Shown here: positions 36,241-45,624 of the stretch, piece by piece | Layout of the letters: every line of letters begins with the position of its first letter | How positions within the stretch are numbered: position 1 is the stretch's first letter | Assembly: GCA_951812805.1 (NCBI GenBank) | Contig: CATOSZ010000001.1 | Location: 868,001-932,000, forward strand | DNA length: 64,000 nt | From: an uncultured Alphaproteobacteria bacterium | GTDB taxonomy: Bacteria > Pseudomonadota > Alphaproteobacteria > GCA-2731375 | Reading direction: 5' to 3' | Notes under the pieces: generated by a model | Seen by the model: only the letters and a program-made list of their open reading frames with translations | What the model was told of the DNA's origin: nothing | Databases searched by the model: none | Position numbers and translations under genes: made by a program

Positions 36241-38355
36241 TCATCTGTGGGCGGTGAGCGCCGCGACGGCATCCGCCCGCTGCGCCGCCACCACGGCAGC
36301 GCAGATCTCGATCGCTTCGAGGACGTTCGCCAAGACCCGCGGCCCACCGCTATGCCGCCCGATCCGCTCCGCAAAGAAGGCCTCTACGCGATCGCGGTCC
36401 TGGTTCGAGCAGAACGCCGAGGCGCGCCAGGGCAGCCACTTGCGATGGGACCGCGGCAGCCGTTCGAGCAGTTCGTCGTAGTGCGCGACGATCCAGTTGA
36501 ACACAACCTCGCGGTTGGCCGACATGCGACTCTGGCGGCGCAGCAGGTCCGAGGCGTCACGCTTCGATAACGAGGGATCGAGGATCAGGTCCGATACCCG
36601 CTTCACCACGTCGCCATCGCGCTGGAAGCCGAGCACGCCGATGAGGTGGGAGCGCAACGTCGAATTCCGGGCGCGGGCCAGCCGGGCGATCAGAGTCTCC
36701 GCGAACGGCACGCCGCCCTCCTGGGCGGCGACGATCAGGGCGACGCGCACCAGGTTGGGATGCAGGACGTCGGGATCGATGCTCCCCTCGGGCCCGTCGC
36801 CCAGATAGGCCCGGCCGAGCCGGCCGAGGATCGCCCGCAGTCCGGGATCCTCCGCGTCCAGCGCCATGAACCAGAGCAGGTCGCCGCGCAACAGTTCCAC
36901 CGCGCTGTCGTCGGCTTCCTTGGCCAAAGCCCCGTCGCCGAGGTCGAGGCGCGCCAGCGCCGGGCGATAGATCTCGCGCATGACCTGCTTGACGCGCGGT
37001 TTCAACTCCGGCGGCGCGATGAAATTCTTCAGGTCCCGGAGGTCCTGCATGGGCGCCTTCACGACGTCCCAGTGCGATGACGCCGCCGCCGCCCGGGCGA
37101 CGGCGAGGAGGGTTTCGGTCGTCGCCCGTCCCGCTTCATGGGCAGCCCCGATACTTGCGACAAGGGAGAGCGCTTCACCGGGTGCGAGGTCGCCGAAATT
37201 CGCCAGCACGGCCCGCCAGCCTGCCTCGGGCAACGTGAAGTTCATGTAGGCGGCGCCGTCCTGGTTCGGCAGCACCCAGGACGGGCAGCCGGTCGTGGGA
37301 AGCGACAGCGTCGCCTCGCGCGCCGCGAGGATGGTGCAATGCCGCGCGCGTTTGCCCTGGTCGGGATAGACCAGACAAAGCGGGATCGACCAGGTTTGCC
37401 GCGCGTCGCCCTTCGAGCCGAGCGGCAGGCCACGCGACTGACGCAGCGTTACCTCCACAGCACCGCTCGCCCGGCAAGACCAGGCCACGTCGACCATCGG
37501 GGTGCCGGGCTGCTCCAGGAACGACCGGAAGGCGGGGACCAGCGCCGGATCGCCGGCGCTTTCCGAGAGGGCGGCGTAGAAATCTTGCGCACTCGCCACG
37601 CCGTGGCGGTGTGCACCGATATAGCGACGGACACCGGCGCGGAACGCCGCCGGGCCCATATGGCGCTCGATCATCGCCAGCACGCCGCCGCCCTTGGAAT
37701 AGGTGATCCGGTCGAAGGCATTCCAGATGTCGTGGTTGGTATTGATCGGTTGGCGGATCTGGCGGGCACTGGCCAACCGGTCGCTCCACATGGCGCAGCC
37801 CGCACTGCGGATCGGACCGCGGTTGTCGAATTCATCGGGCCGCCACTCGTGGACGATCCGATCCGCGAGCCATGTCGCGAACGCCTCGTTCAGCCACAGA
37901 TCATCCCACCACACCGGCGTCACCAGGTTGCCGAACCAGCTGTGCGCCAGCTCGTGGGCATGGATGTAGGCAAAGCCGCGGCGCTGATAGATCGAGTTTC
38001 GCTCGCCGAGCAGGATCCGGTTTCGCCGGTAGAAAATCGCGCCGGCGTTCTCCATTCCCCCGGACCTGAACTGGGCGACCGCCACGAGGTCCAGCTTGGC
38101 GTAGGGATAGGGAATCGCGAAATAAGCCTCCAGCCGCGCCAGCATCGAGGCCGTATGCTCGAGCGCGTAGCGAAACTCGCCCCCCTCCCCCTTGGGTGCG
38201 ATGCCCCGAAGCGGCAGGGGGCGTGAGCGGACGGCGTTCGGCGGGATCGGCGCCCACTCGACGATGTCGAACGCGCCGACCGCCAGGGCGACCAGATAGG
38301 TCGGCAAAGGCGCCGTCGTCTGGAAGGTCACTTTCCGTCGCCCGTCCGCCAGGGC
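36241..38355 (-). pseudogene. M1-family aminopeptidase, 5' end lost to IS21 insertion
   Basis: Zinc aminopeptidase of the M1 (gluzincin) family. It has the exopeptidase motif GGMENAG, the zinc site HELAHSWFGN with the downstream glutamate in LNEAFATWLAD, then the ERAP1-C-like helical C-domain to residue ~700. The frame is open to 38355, where an IS21 left end (TGTGAATCGG) begins; the remaining in-frame codons read ALADGRRKVTFQT, in the middle of the normal beta domain. About 180 N-terminal residues and the promoter are absent, and they are not found beyond the element. It is therefore a broken gene. Confidence 0.85.
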
Positions 38356-38471
38356 TGTGAATCGGCATGCAAAACTGACCCACTTTGGTGGGTTATGAGC
38401 GGTAAGAATTGACCCACCTGGAACGCTAGCATCCGCACGGAACAGTGCGGAGGAAAGAGCAGGTGGTATTG

Positions 38472-39971
38472 ATGGAAAGCGTATTGAAGATCCGACGTTG
38501 GATATTACGGGAGGGTCGGAGTATCCGATCTGTATCTCGTCAGACTGGTTTGTCGCGGAACACGATTAAGAAGTATCTGAAGGACGGCGATCCACCGAGC
38601 TATCAGCGGCGCGTTTCACCCGTCCGGCGTAAGCTTAGCGATGGCTTCGCCAGCCGGCTTCGGGCGCTCTTTGAGCAGGACCTGGGGCGCCCGCGCCGTG
38701 AGCGCCGGACGGCCAAGAAGCTTTATGAGCAGCTTGTGTCGGAAGGCTATAGCGGATCCTACTCGACGGTTCAGAGGTTTGTCCGCGACCTGAAGCGTTC
38801 TGGCGCCGGATCGGGGGATGCGTTCATTCCGTTGCACTTTACGGCAGGTGACGCGCTCCAGTTTGACTGGAGCACGGAATACGCTGTCCTGGGCGGTGTC
38901 GAGCAGAAGGTAAAGGTTGCCCACTTCCGCCTATGTCATAGCCGCAAGCCCTTTGTTGTTGCCTATCCCAGCGAATCTCAGGAGATGGTGCTGGACGCCT
39001 TTGCACGGGCGATGTCTTTCTATGGCGGCGTACCGCGCCGGGTGATCATCGACAACCCCAAGACGATGGTAACCTATGTTTCGCGCTCTAAGGACCGTGT
39101 GTTCCATCCGCGCTTTCTGGCGTTGATGAACCACTATGTGATGGAACCGGTTGCTTGCACACCCGCGGCGGGGTGGGAGAAGGGTCAGATTGAGAACCAG
39201 GTTGGGTTCCTGCGGGGACAGCTGTTTGCGCCCAAGCCCGCCTTTGACGATCTGGATGCGCTGAACGGCTGGTTGCGTCTGCGCTGCGAGGAATTGGCGA
39301 ATCGCGCCCACCCCGAACAATCGGATCGCAAGATCTCGGACGTGTTCGCAGACGAGTGCGCCGAACTGCGTCCCCTGGGCCGGGCTTTTGACGGCTATGT
39401 TGAGAAGGCCGCTCGTGTCCGCTCTACCTGTCTGGTCCAATATGCCACCAATCGCTATAGCGTCCCCTCCCGGTTCGCCGGGGAGCTTGTCTCTCTGCGC
39501 GCCTATGCGGACCGGATCGTGGTTGTGTCAGGGCAGAATGTGATTGCCGAGCACAAGCGCCGCTTTACCCGCAACGCCAGCTATTTCGAGCCCTGGCATT
39601 ACCTGCCCCTACTCGACCGCAAGCCCGGCGCGCTGAGAGATGGCGCGCCCTTTGTGGGTTGGCAATTGCCTGAGGCGATGCACCGGGTCAGGGCGCATTA
39701 CATGGCCGGCAAAGGCGGGGACCGGGAGTTTGTCGATCTGCTCCTGCTGGCCCAGGATCACGGGATCGAGGTGGTCGAGATAGCCTGTGAACTGGCCGTG
39801 GAGCAGAACACGCTGCGCCTTCCGGCCATCATCAATCTGATCAACCAACTGGTGGAGCCGGTCATCGCGCCATGGGGCGAGAGCCACGCCTATCCGCAAC
39901 TGACCTTGCGGCCCGAAGCGGACTGCAAGCGCTATGAGACGCTGTGCGTTGCCGGGGAGGCCGTCGCATGA
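38472..39971 (+). CDS. istA: IS21 family transposase IstA
   Basis: Transposase of 499 residues: an N-terminal HTH ([20 protein letters not shown]), then a DDE core with FDWSTEYA (first D), the second D in VIIDNPKT and E in [10 protein letters not shown], then the conserved C-terminal Mu-like barrel ([11 protein letters not shown]). The ATG at 38472 gives the usual IstA start; a GTG at 38445 is also in frame. Its stop overlaps the istB start (ATGA). Confidence 0.9.
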   Translation: MESVLKIRRWILREGRSIRSVSRQTGLSRNTIKKYLKDGDPPSYQRRVSPVRRKLSDGFASRLRALFEQDLGRPRRERRTAKKLYEQLVSEGYSGSYSTVQRFVRDLKRSGAGSGDAFIPLHFTAGDALQFDWSTEYAVLGGVEQKVKVAHFRLCHSRKPFVVAYPSESQEMVLDAFARAMSFYGGVPRRVIIDNPKTMVTYVSRSKDRVFHPRFLALMNHYVMEPVACTPAAGWEKGQIENQVGFLRGQLFAPKPAFDDLDALNGWLRLRCEELANRAHPEQSDRKISDVFADECAELRPLGRAFDGYVEKAARVRSTCLVQYATNRYSVPSRFAGELVSLRAYADRIVVVSGQNVIAEHKRRFTRNASYFEPWHYLPLLDRKPGALRDGAPFVGWQLPEAMHRVRAHYMAGKGGDREFVDLLLLAQDHGIEVVEIACELAVEQNTLRLPAIINLINQLVEPVIAPWGESHAYPQLTLRPEADCKRYETLCVAGEAVA

Positions 39972-40699
39972 AAGCTTTGATAGACCAACTGATCGCCCTG
40001 AGGCTGTATGGAATGGCGGCTTGCGCCGAAGCTTTGCTGGCCGCGCGCAAGCCGCCAAGTCTGACCACTGCGATAAAGCAACTGATCGACGCCGAGACTG
40101 TAGAGCGCCGGGTGCGCTCTATCCAGCACCAAATGCGGGCCTCGAAGTTCCCCCACCATAAGGACTTCGCCACTTTCGATTACGGCCTAGCCGCCGTCAC
40201 CCAAGCGCAAATCGACCCCTTCTGCTCAGGGCAGTTCACCCAGGAGGCCCACAACCTCATTCTGGTGGGCGGAACCGGTACGGGCAAAACCCACATCGCC
40301 ATTGCTCTGGGGACGCTGTTGATCAATCAGGGAAAGAAGGTCCGTTTCTTCAACGCCGTCGATCTGATCAATGCGCTGATCAAGGAACAGGCCGAAGGCA
40401 ACGCCGGCAAGATCATCCGGCAACTGACGGCCATGGATTGCGTCATCATCGACGAACTGGGCTATATCCCATTCCCCAAATCCGGCGGTGCGCTCTTGTT
40501 CCACCTGATCAGCAAACTCTATGAGAAGACCAGCGTCATCATCACCACCAATCTGGAGTTCGGGGAATGGGTCTCCGTCTTCGGAGATGCAAAAATGACA
40601 ACCGCGTTGCTGGATCGTGTAACGCATCACTGCGCAATCATCGAAACAGGCAACATGTCTTACCGCTTCGCACAAAGCAAACAGCGACGACAAAAGTAG
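39968..40699 (+). CDS. istB: IS21 helper ATPase IstB
   Basis: AAA+ ATPase of 243 residues related to DnaC, which helps IstA choose targets. Walker [10 protein letters not shown] at about residue 105, Walker [12 protein letters not shown] near 160 and the sensor region [11 protein letters not shown] are all present. The start overlaps the istA stop. The sequence appears intact, so this copy could supply both proteins. Confidence 0.95.
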   Translation: MKALIDQLIALRLYGMAACAEALLAARKPPSLTTAIKQLIDAETVERRVRSIQHQMRASKFPHHKDFATFDYGLAAVTQAQIDPFCSGQFTQEAHNLILVGGTGTGKTHIAIALGTLLINQGKKVRFFNAVDLINALIKEQAEGNAGKIIRQLTAMDCVIIDELGYIPFPKSGGALLFHLISKLYEKTSVIITTNLEFGEWVSVFGDAKMTTALLDRVTHHCAIIETGNMSYRFAQSKQRRQK

Positions 40700-40712
40700 C
40701 CGCCCTGTAAGC

Positions 40713-40761
40713 AAAGCCCCAGGCTGATCCGCTATATGGAGCCAATCAGCCTGGGGGCTTT
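40713..40761. terminator. Strong stem-loop after istB
   Basis: Arms 40713-40728 and 40745-40761 pair over 16 bp with one bulged G (core CCCCAGGCTGAT / ATCAGCCTGGGG) around a 16-base loop, followed by CTTTC. It lies 14 bp after the istB stop and is a plausible transcript end, although the T run is short. Confidence 0.5.
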
Positions 40762-41154
40762 CATCGCAAAGGCGGGCAAATCAAAACGGGTCCTGTACAG
40801 ATTGTTCTGCAAAAGGGGTTTCGTAGCTGGGGCACAAGTCCGGGCCGATGGGGTGGATGAGCTGCCTCCGGCTGGTCCGGGCTCTCGCGATCGAAATCCA
40901 TGAGGACTGGCTGGATGCCAACCGCTAGCTCAACATGATCCATCTCAAGGAGAGCAAAAGCGAACGCATCCAGAAAGCCGCCTGACGGCGGCTCGGCATG
41001 CCTGGCGCTCCGAGCAATCGAAATCTCCGCGCCAGGCATGCCGGTGGCCCTCATCGGCAGCCATGACAAACTTGCAGAACAGTCTGGACACTACTTCAAA
41101 AGCTCATTGCCACTTCAAGAACCCCACCTGATCCCCACGTTCCGCCGCCGGCCC
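40762..41154. other. Gap with degenerate sequence
   Basis: No supported gene. A plus-strand trace (EDWLDANR, then stop, LNMIHLKESKSERIQKAA) looks like the broken end of a transposase, but stop codons interrupt it and I could not assign a family. The missing N-terminal part of the M1 peptidase is not here. Confidence 0.4.
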
Positions 41155-41261
41155 GGTTGTCCCGGTGGGCCCACAGGCCCCTCCCACGCGGCTTCGCTCC
41201 GCGTAACGCAAAGCGCTACACGAAGCCGCGCGGGGCCCTCCCGTGGACTACCGGGACAACC
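41155..41261. repeat. Long nested hairpin next to an IS21 end
   Basis: Outer arms 41155-41166 and 41250-41261 (GGTTGTCCCGGT / ACCGGGACAACC) and inner arms 41187-41196 and 41221-41230 (CGCGGCTTCG / CGAAGCCGCG) are perfect and nested. It sits just inside the solitary IS21 end and is probably part of that element. Confidence 0.6.
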
Positions 41262-41334
41262 TCCGTCGAAGCAAGGGAGGGGGGGGGTCAATTTTGCACG
41301 CCGATAGGGGGTCAGAATTAAATGCTGATTGACA
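41262..41334. mobile_element. Solitary IS21-family terminal sequence
   Basis: Read on the minus strand from 41334 it begins TGTCAATCAGCATTTAATTC and carries two TGACCCC repeats, the architecture of an IS21 end. The bases differ from the IS21 end at 38356 (TGACCCC against TGACCCA repeats), and flanking bases do not form a duplication with it, so it likely belongs to a different, mostly lost element. Confidence 0.6.
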
Positions 41335-41861
41335 GGCAAGTTGAAGCGAACCCAGGTATGCGAACTGCTTGCGCGGTTGATGGTGCGGGCCTGACAGGTC
41401 GCGGCGGCAGGCTTTGAAGCGGCCGCCGTGCGGCGTGCCGCGACGATCTGGACCGGGCGATCCCCGTGCAGAACGCCGGAAACGTCGATCGATGTCCCGT
41501 CGGCGGCCCGCCACGAGGCCATGAACCGGCAAGGTTGTGCGCCATTGTCGGTGTGATGAAGCAGGGTGCCGGTCCCGGTGAATTCACTGAACCGGCAGTT
41601 GCCCGATGTGACGCGAAATCGGGGCTGGGAATTCGCAACGATGATCTTGGTATTCTTGGCCATAAAGGTAAATTTTACATGCCTGTTCGGGACGGATTTA
41701 TTGGCGATCCAAAGACCTGCATCACCTTCCACGCGCAGTTCGTGACACAACGGCGAAGCCTCATGGACAAAAACCGCCCTGTTGTCTTCGAGAGCGGGGC
41801 AGGCGACCTGCGCCGACGCCTGCATCGATAAACCGCCTCCCATCAACCCGAACATGACCAT
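41335..41861 (-). pseudogene. Secreted protein gene truncated at its 3' end by an IS21 end
   Basis: From ATG 41861 a signal peptide (MVMFGLMGGGLSMQASA) precedes about 155 residues containing paired Cys (VACPALED, PLCHELR, GNCRFSE, QPCRFMA). The family is unknown to me. The frame continues into the IS21 end and beyond, so the native C-terminus after about LPVNQHL is replaced. The IS3-type left end begins 40 bp upstream of the start codon, so the promoter may be separated too. Confidence 0.55.
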
Positions 41862-41954
41862 CGCGAGATACCGGGCCCAATGACGGGGGCGTCTAGTATC
41901 TGAGCTTGCCCCGTTTCCGTGGACACCCGATCCTTTGGGAAGGAGGAGTCCACG

Positions 41955-42269
41955 ATGTCCCGAACACGAGCACCATATCCGCATGAGTTCCGCGCCCAGC
42001 TTGTCGAACTGGTCCGCGCCGGCCGGACGCTGGAGGAGCTGAGCCGCGAGTTCGAGCCGACGGCGCAATCGATCCGTAACTGGGTGGCCGCCGCCGATGT
42101 GGCGGAAGGCCGTCGCACCGAAGTCCTGACCGGCAAGGAACACGAGGAGCTGAAGCGGCTTCGTCGTGAGAACAAGCGGCTCAGACAAGAGCGCGAGATA
42201 CTTGCAAAAGCCGCGGCTTGGTTCGCACGGGAAACCGACGCGACCTCGGACGACTCTTCGCGTTCGTGA
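41955..42269 (+). CDS. IS3 family transposase OrfA
   Basis: HTH_Tnp_1-type OrfA of 104 residues: PYPHEFRAQLVELVRAGRTL, then TAQSIRNWVAAAD as the recognition helix and a leucine-zipper-like tail (LKRLRRENKRLRQEREILAKAAAWFA). The start at 41955 follows AGGAGGAG. OrfB begins in another frame within its 3' end, the usual arrangement for programmed frameshifting. Its partner OrfB is broken. Confidence 0.85.
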   Translation: MSRTRAPYPHEFRAQLVELVRAGRTLEELSREFEPTAQSIRNWVAAADVAEGRRTEVLTGKEHEELKRLRRENKRLRQEREILAKAAAWFARETDATSDDSSRS

Positions 42270-42620
42270 GTGCGCACCAGGCCATGTACCCAATCGCCAT
42301 GATGTGCCGACTGCTCGGGGTCTCCACCAGCGGCTGGTACGAATGGCGCCGGCGGCCGTCGAGCCGCCGGGAGATCGACGACGGGGTCCTGACGGCGCGG
42401 ATCGCCGGGATCCACGCGGTCTCCAACGACACCTATGGTGCCCCCCGGATCCACGCCGAACTGCGCGACGAGGGCGTGGCTGTCGCCCGCAAGCGGGTAG
42501 CCCGATTGATGCGCGCCGCCGGCCTGTCGGGCGTCAGCCGTCGCCGGCGGCCCAAGACGACGGTGCGCAGCGAGGGCGCGCGCCCAGCGCCAGACCGGGT
42601 CGATCGTGACTTCCGTTGCG
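42218..42620 (+). pseudogene. IS3 family OrfB, 5' fragment
   Basis: The frame encodes the N-terminal HTH_21 part of OrfB (YPIAMMCRLLGVSTSGWYEW, TYGAPRIHAELRDEG, KRVARLMRAAGLSGV) and stops matching after APDRVDRDF near 42620, just before the first catalytic Asp. The following 120 bp up to the IS66 element are GC-rich and not recognisable. The missing centre does not appear elsewhere; a 3' portion occurs at 47119-47523. Confidence 0.75.
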
Positions 42621-42809
42621 CGAGTGCTATGGGGCCCCTCCTGGCGGACCGCCGTCAACCGGGGCGGAGCCGGTATTTGAGGGGGCGGTGCTGGGTCCCA
42701 TGCGGCCTCGTCGGCTCTGGATATCGGGCACGGGCAGCAGTAAATGAGTACGCATCCGGCCAAGACCACGGTCGGCTCGGATTGACGGAGCGCGGCTGCG
42801 GGGAACGGA

Positions 42810-44369
42810 TCAGGCGGCGATGTTGTTGGGTGTCGCGGCTTTCCAGTTCCAGGGCAGGAGTTGGTCGATCGCCTTTGCCGGATGGTCGTTGATGCGGCGC
42901 AGCACGTCTTCGAACCAGGCGCGAGGGTCGACGTCGTTGAGGCGGGCGGTTTCGATCAGGGTGTAGACGGCGGCGGCGCGCTCGGCGCCCCGGTCGGAAC
43001 CGGCGAAGGTCCAGTTGCGCCGGCCGACGGCGATGCCCCGGAGCGCGCGCTCGGCGGCATTGTTGGTGAGGCAGATGCGACCGTCGGCCAGGAACGCCGT
43101 GAAGCTCGGCCAGCGCTTGAGCATGTAATCCATGGCCTTGGCGACGGCGCTGCCCGAGGACAGTTTGGCGCGTTCCGTCCGCATCCATTTCCCGAGGTCG
43201 TCGACCAGTGGGCGGACGCGGGCCCGGCGGATCCCGCGACGGCGCTCCGCCGTGTCGCCGTTGATCTCGGCCTCGATGGCGAAGATCTCGTCGATGCGGC
43301 GCACCGCGTCGCGGGCCATCGGCGCCCGGATCGCCTTGCCGAGATCGGCCAGCTCGAAGAACTTGCGCCGGCTGTGAGCCCAGCACGAGGCCTCGATAAG
43401 CGGCGCCGGTTGGCGTCCCTTCGCATAGAGGGCGTTGAAGCCGCTGTAGGCATCGGCCTGGAGGATGCCGGACCAGACCTCCAGATGACCCCGGGGATGC
43501 CGGCCGGCCCGATCCCGGGAGTAGAAGTAGAGCGCCGCCGGCGGGTCGCTGCCGGCGAAGGGACGGTCGTCGCGGACGTAGGTCCAGATCCTGCCCTTGA
43601 CCGTCTTCTTCCTGGCCAGCACCGGCACCGGCGTCTCGTCGCCATGCAGCCGTTCGGCGGCCAGCACATGGGCCCGGATGCGCTCGTGCAACGGCCGAAG
43701 CGTGGCGCAGCAGGCGCCGACCCAATCCGCCAAGGTCGAGACGTCGAGCTCGATACCCTCGGCGGCGAAGGCCCGGCTCTGCCGGGTGAGCGGCAGGTGC
43801 ATGGCGAACTTGTCGTTGAGGACCGTCGCCAGCAGGCCGGGACCGGCGCGCCCGCGCGGGATCGCGTGGTGCGGCGCCGGCGGCTGGCTGATCGTCTCGC
43901 AGGCCCGGCAGCTGAACTTCTCCCGCACCGTCTGCACCACCTTCCACTGGCGGGGCACCAGCTCCAGGCTCTCGGTGACGTCTTCCCCGAGCTTCACCAG
44001 CTTGTCGCCACCGCAGCAAGAGCAGAACTCGGGGCCGGGCAGCACGACCCGCTCGCGCGGCAGGTGGGCCGGCAGCGGCGCCCGCTTGGGCTTGCGTCGG
44101 GTGAAGCCGCGCACCGTCGTGCCGTCGTCGGCCTCGCCCGGGCCCGCGCTCTCGGCCGTCGCCGTCTCCAGCTCCTCAAGTTGCAGTTCCAGCTGCTCCA
44201 GCAGGTGGGCGCCACGCTCGGAGGAACGGCCATACTGCTCGCGGCGCAGCTTGGCGATCTGCAGCTTCAGATGTTCGACTTCCAGTTCGGCCCGCGTCCG
44301 TGCCGCCCGTTCCTCGGCCAGGGCGTCGCGCAGGCGGGCGTTCTCTTCGAGGACATCGGCGCTGGTCAT
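42810..44369 (-). CDS. tnpC: IS66 family transposase TnpC
   Basis: DDE transposase of 519 residues. An N-terminal coiled coil (residues 5-45) precedes the zinc-finger-like CSCCGGDKL and CRACETISQPP, then the DDE core with RLHGDETPVPVL (first D), ILQADAYSGFN (second D) and LTNNAAERALRGIAVGRRNW (E), and an IS66 C-terminal domain (LLPWNWK). It is last in the element's operon. Confidence 0.95.
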   Translation of the reverse strand: MTSADVLEENARLRDALAEERAARTRAELEVEHLKLQIAKLRREQYGRSSERGAHLLEQLELQLEELETATAESAGPGEADDGTTVRGFTRRKPKRAPLPAHLPRERVVLPGPEFCSCCGGDKLVKLGEDVTESLELVPRQWKVVQTVREKFSCRACETISQPPAPHHAIPRGRAGPGLLATVLNDKFAMHLPLTRQSRAFAAEGIELDVSTLADWVGACCATLRPLHERIRAHVLAAERLHGDETPVPVLARKKTVKGRIWTYVRDDRPFAGSDPPAALYFYSRDRAGRHPRGHLEVWSGILQADAYSGFNALYAKGRQPAPLIEASCWAHSRRKFFELADLGKAIRAPMARDAVRRIDEIFAIEAEINGDTAERRRGIRRARVRPLVDDLGKWMRTERAKLSSGSAVAKAMDYMLKRWPSFTAFLADGRICLTNNAAERALRGIAVGRRNWTFAGSDRGAERAAAVYTLIETARLNDVDPRAWFEDVLRRINDHPAKAIDQLLPWNWKAATPNNIAA

Positions 44370-44440
44370 GGGCGGGAGTGAATCAGACCCCGCGCCCGCC
44401 CGCCAGACCTATTGCGCCGACCGAGTCGATATGCCGCGCC

Positions 44441-44791
44441 TCAGCCCGCCCGCTCCGGACGCCGGGTCAAGCGCGGGTGACGCCAGTCGATCCCGTCCAG
44501 CATGTAGGCCAGCTGCGCCGAAGAGATCGCCACGGCGCCCCCGCCATGAGCCGCCGGCCAGACGAAGCGGCCGTGCTCCAAGCGCTTGGCATAAAGCGAC
44601 ATGCCCACCCCGTCGTGCCACAGGATCTTCAACAGATCGCCCCGACGGCCCCGGAAGACAAACAGGTCACCCGCATGCGGGTCCCGGCCCAACGCCTCCT
44701 GGACCTGCAAGGCCAGCGTGTTCATGCCGCGACGCATGTCCGTCACGCCCGAGGCCAGCCACACCCGCACATCGCCGCGAACCGGGATCAT
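44441..44791 (-). CDS. tnpB: IS66 accessory protein TnpB
   Basis: Orf2 of IS66 elements, 116 residues: VWLASGVTDMRRGMNTLAL, HAGDLFVFRGRRGDLLKILW and the DGVGMSLYAKRLE segment are all diagnostic. Required for transposition of three-gene IS66 elements, with unknown biochemical role. It overlaps tnpA by 4 bp. Confidence 0.95.
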   Translation of the reverse strand: MIPVRGDVRVWLASGVTDMRRGMNTLALQVQEALGRDPHAGDLFVFRGRRGDLLKILWHDGVGMSLYAKRLEHGRFVWPAAHGGGAVAISSAQLAYMLDGIDWRHPRLTRRPERAG

Positions 44792-45174
44792 CGCCGCGCC
44801 AGGGCCGAGAACACCCGGCCAAGCGCCGAGGCGTCCACGCCCGCGTCCACCATCACCCGCGCGCCGCAGCCGAGCTCGATCGTCATTCGCCCCGACCCGA
44901 CCGACGGAGCCGGCGCCGAGGGACCCCGCTCGTCCGCCACCACGGTCACCGGAACCAGGCCGCCGGCACCGCCCAGCAAACCCTCGCGGTAGAGCTTGCG
45001 CCAGGCGAACACCTGGTTCGCGTTCACATCGTGCCGACGCGCCACCACCGATGCCGACGCGCCCGGCTCCAGGCTCTCCAGGACAATCCGACGCTTCTCC
45101 GCCAAAGGCCAGCGACGCCGGGGCTGGGACGCCGTGCGCCTGTCGCCGGCAGGGAGATCTTCTTCGTCCACCAT
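44788..45174 (-). CDS. tnpA: IS66 protein TnpA
   Basis: HTH protein of IS66 elements: RRRWPLAEKRRIVLESLEPG and VVARRHDVNANQVFAWRKLY form the DNA-binding part. I chose the Met at 45174, which gives the usual 128-residue size; an in-frame ATG at 45222 would add 16 residues near the element end. It overlaps tnpB by 4 bp (ATGA). Confidence 0.85.
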   Translation of the reverse strand: MVDEEDLPAGDRRTASQPRRRWPLAEKRRIVLESLEPGASASVVARRHDVNANQVFAWRKLYREGLLGGAGGLVPVTVVADERGPSAPAPSVGSGRMTIELGCGARVMVDAGVDASALGRVFSALARR

Positions 45175-45295
45175 CAAACTCGTGCCCATCTTCAAACTCG
45201 TGGACACGAACGAAGTGCCCACTTCAGAAGAGGGGAGACTCGGAAATTACCGGAGCACCGACAAGGCGGTGCTCACCGGATGCGTACGTAAATGA

Positions 45296-45624
45296 AGCAC
45301 GCGAGGTGATGGAGATGAAGCTGCGAGTCCATGAATTTCTGGCGACGCCTGACCGGTCCTTTTCAGATCGAGTAGCTTTCGCCTGCGATTCAGAACGACC
45401 GTCCAATACGGCTCCGCAACCGTGGTGCGGGATCGCTCCGAAGGCCGGGACTGCCAGCCCGGCCTTCTTCGCGAAGCGTCCTCATGGTAGCAGGTTCACG
45501 ATTCGAATATGTGTCGACACACAATCTGCGGTCCGGTCTCCTCCAAGCGAGTTATCCATAGCTATTAAGACACGCACCGGGGCATCACCAGAACGATAGG
45601 AACAGCTCGTTCGGCGACGATCTA
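45296..45624. other. Gap downstream of the beta-helix gene
   Basis: No gene is supported. A hairpin with 9-bp arms (AAGGCCGGG at 45441-45449 and CCCGGCCTT at 45458-45466) could be a weak plus-strand terminator. The bases next to the IS66 duplication read on from 42740, but no protein family emerges when the element is removed. Confidence 0.5.

Larger units (their letters stand above)
38356..40761 (+). mobile_element. IS21-family insertion sequence (right end not identified)
   Basis: istA and istB in the standard overlapping order. The left end at 38356 starts TGTGAATCGGCATGC and carries two TGACCCA repeats, as in IS21 terminal repeats. Downstream of istB a 16-bp stem-loop lies at 40713-40761. 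I could not find a matching right end or target duplication, so the distal part is lost or rearranged. It interrupts the M1 peptidase gene. Confidence 0.85.
42748..45287 (-). mobile_element. Complete IS66-family element (tnpA-tnpB-tnpC)
   Basis: A 2540-bp element with perfect 12-bp terminal inverted repeats GTACGCATCCGG (42748-42759; reverse complement at 45276-45287) and intact tnpA, tnpB and tnpC. The 8-bp direct repeats show that it jumped into the interior of the IS3-bounded segment. All three genes look functional. Confidence 0.9.
42740..45295. repeat. 8-bp target duplication of the IS66 element
   Basis: GTAAATGA occurs at 42740-42747 and again at 45288-45295, exactly flanking the inverted ends of the IS66 element. 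Eight base pairs is the family's target-duplication length, so the insertion is an intact simple event. Confidence 0.9.

Noticed and set aside
38356..41334. One single IS21 element from 38356 to 41334
   Set aside because: The terminal repeats differ (TGACCCA against TGACCCC types) and the flanks show no target duplication; two elements are more likely, although not proven.
42620..42740. Group II intron 5' end after the OrfB break
   Set aside because: A GTTGCGCG-like boundary and GC-rich sequence caught the eye, but I saw no domain V, no reverse transcriptase and no resumption of OrfB at a clean 3' junction.
42861..44381. Plus-strand 506-residue frame over tnpC
   Set aside because: Antisense shadow of the IS66 transposase, which has complete DDE motifs.
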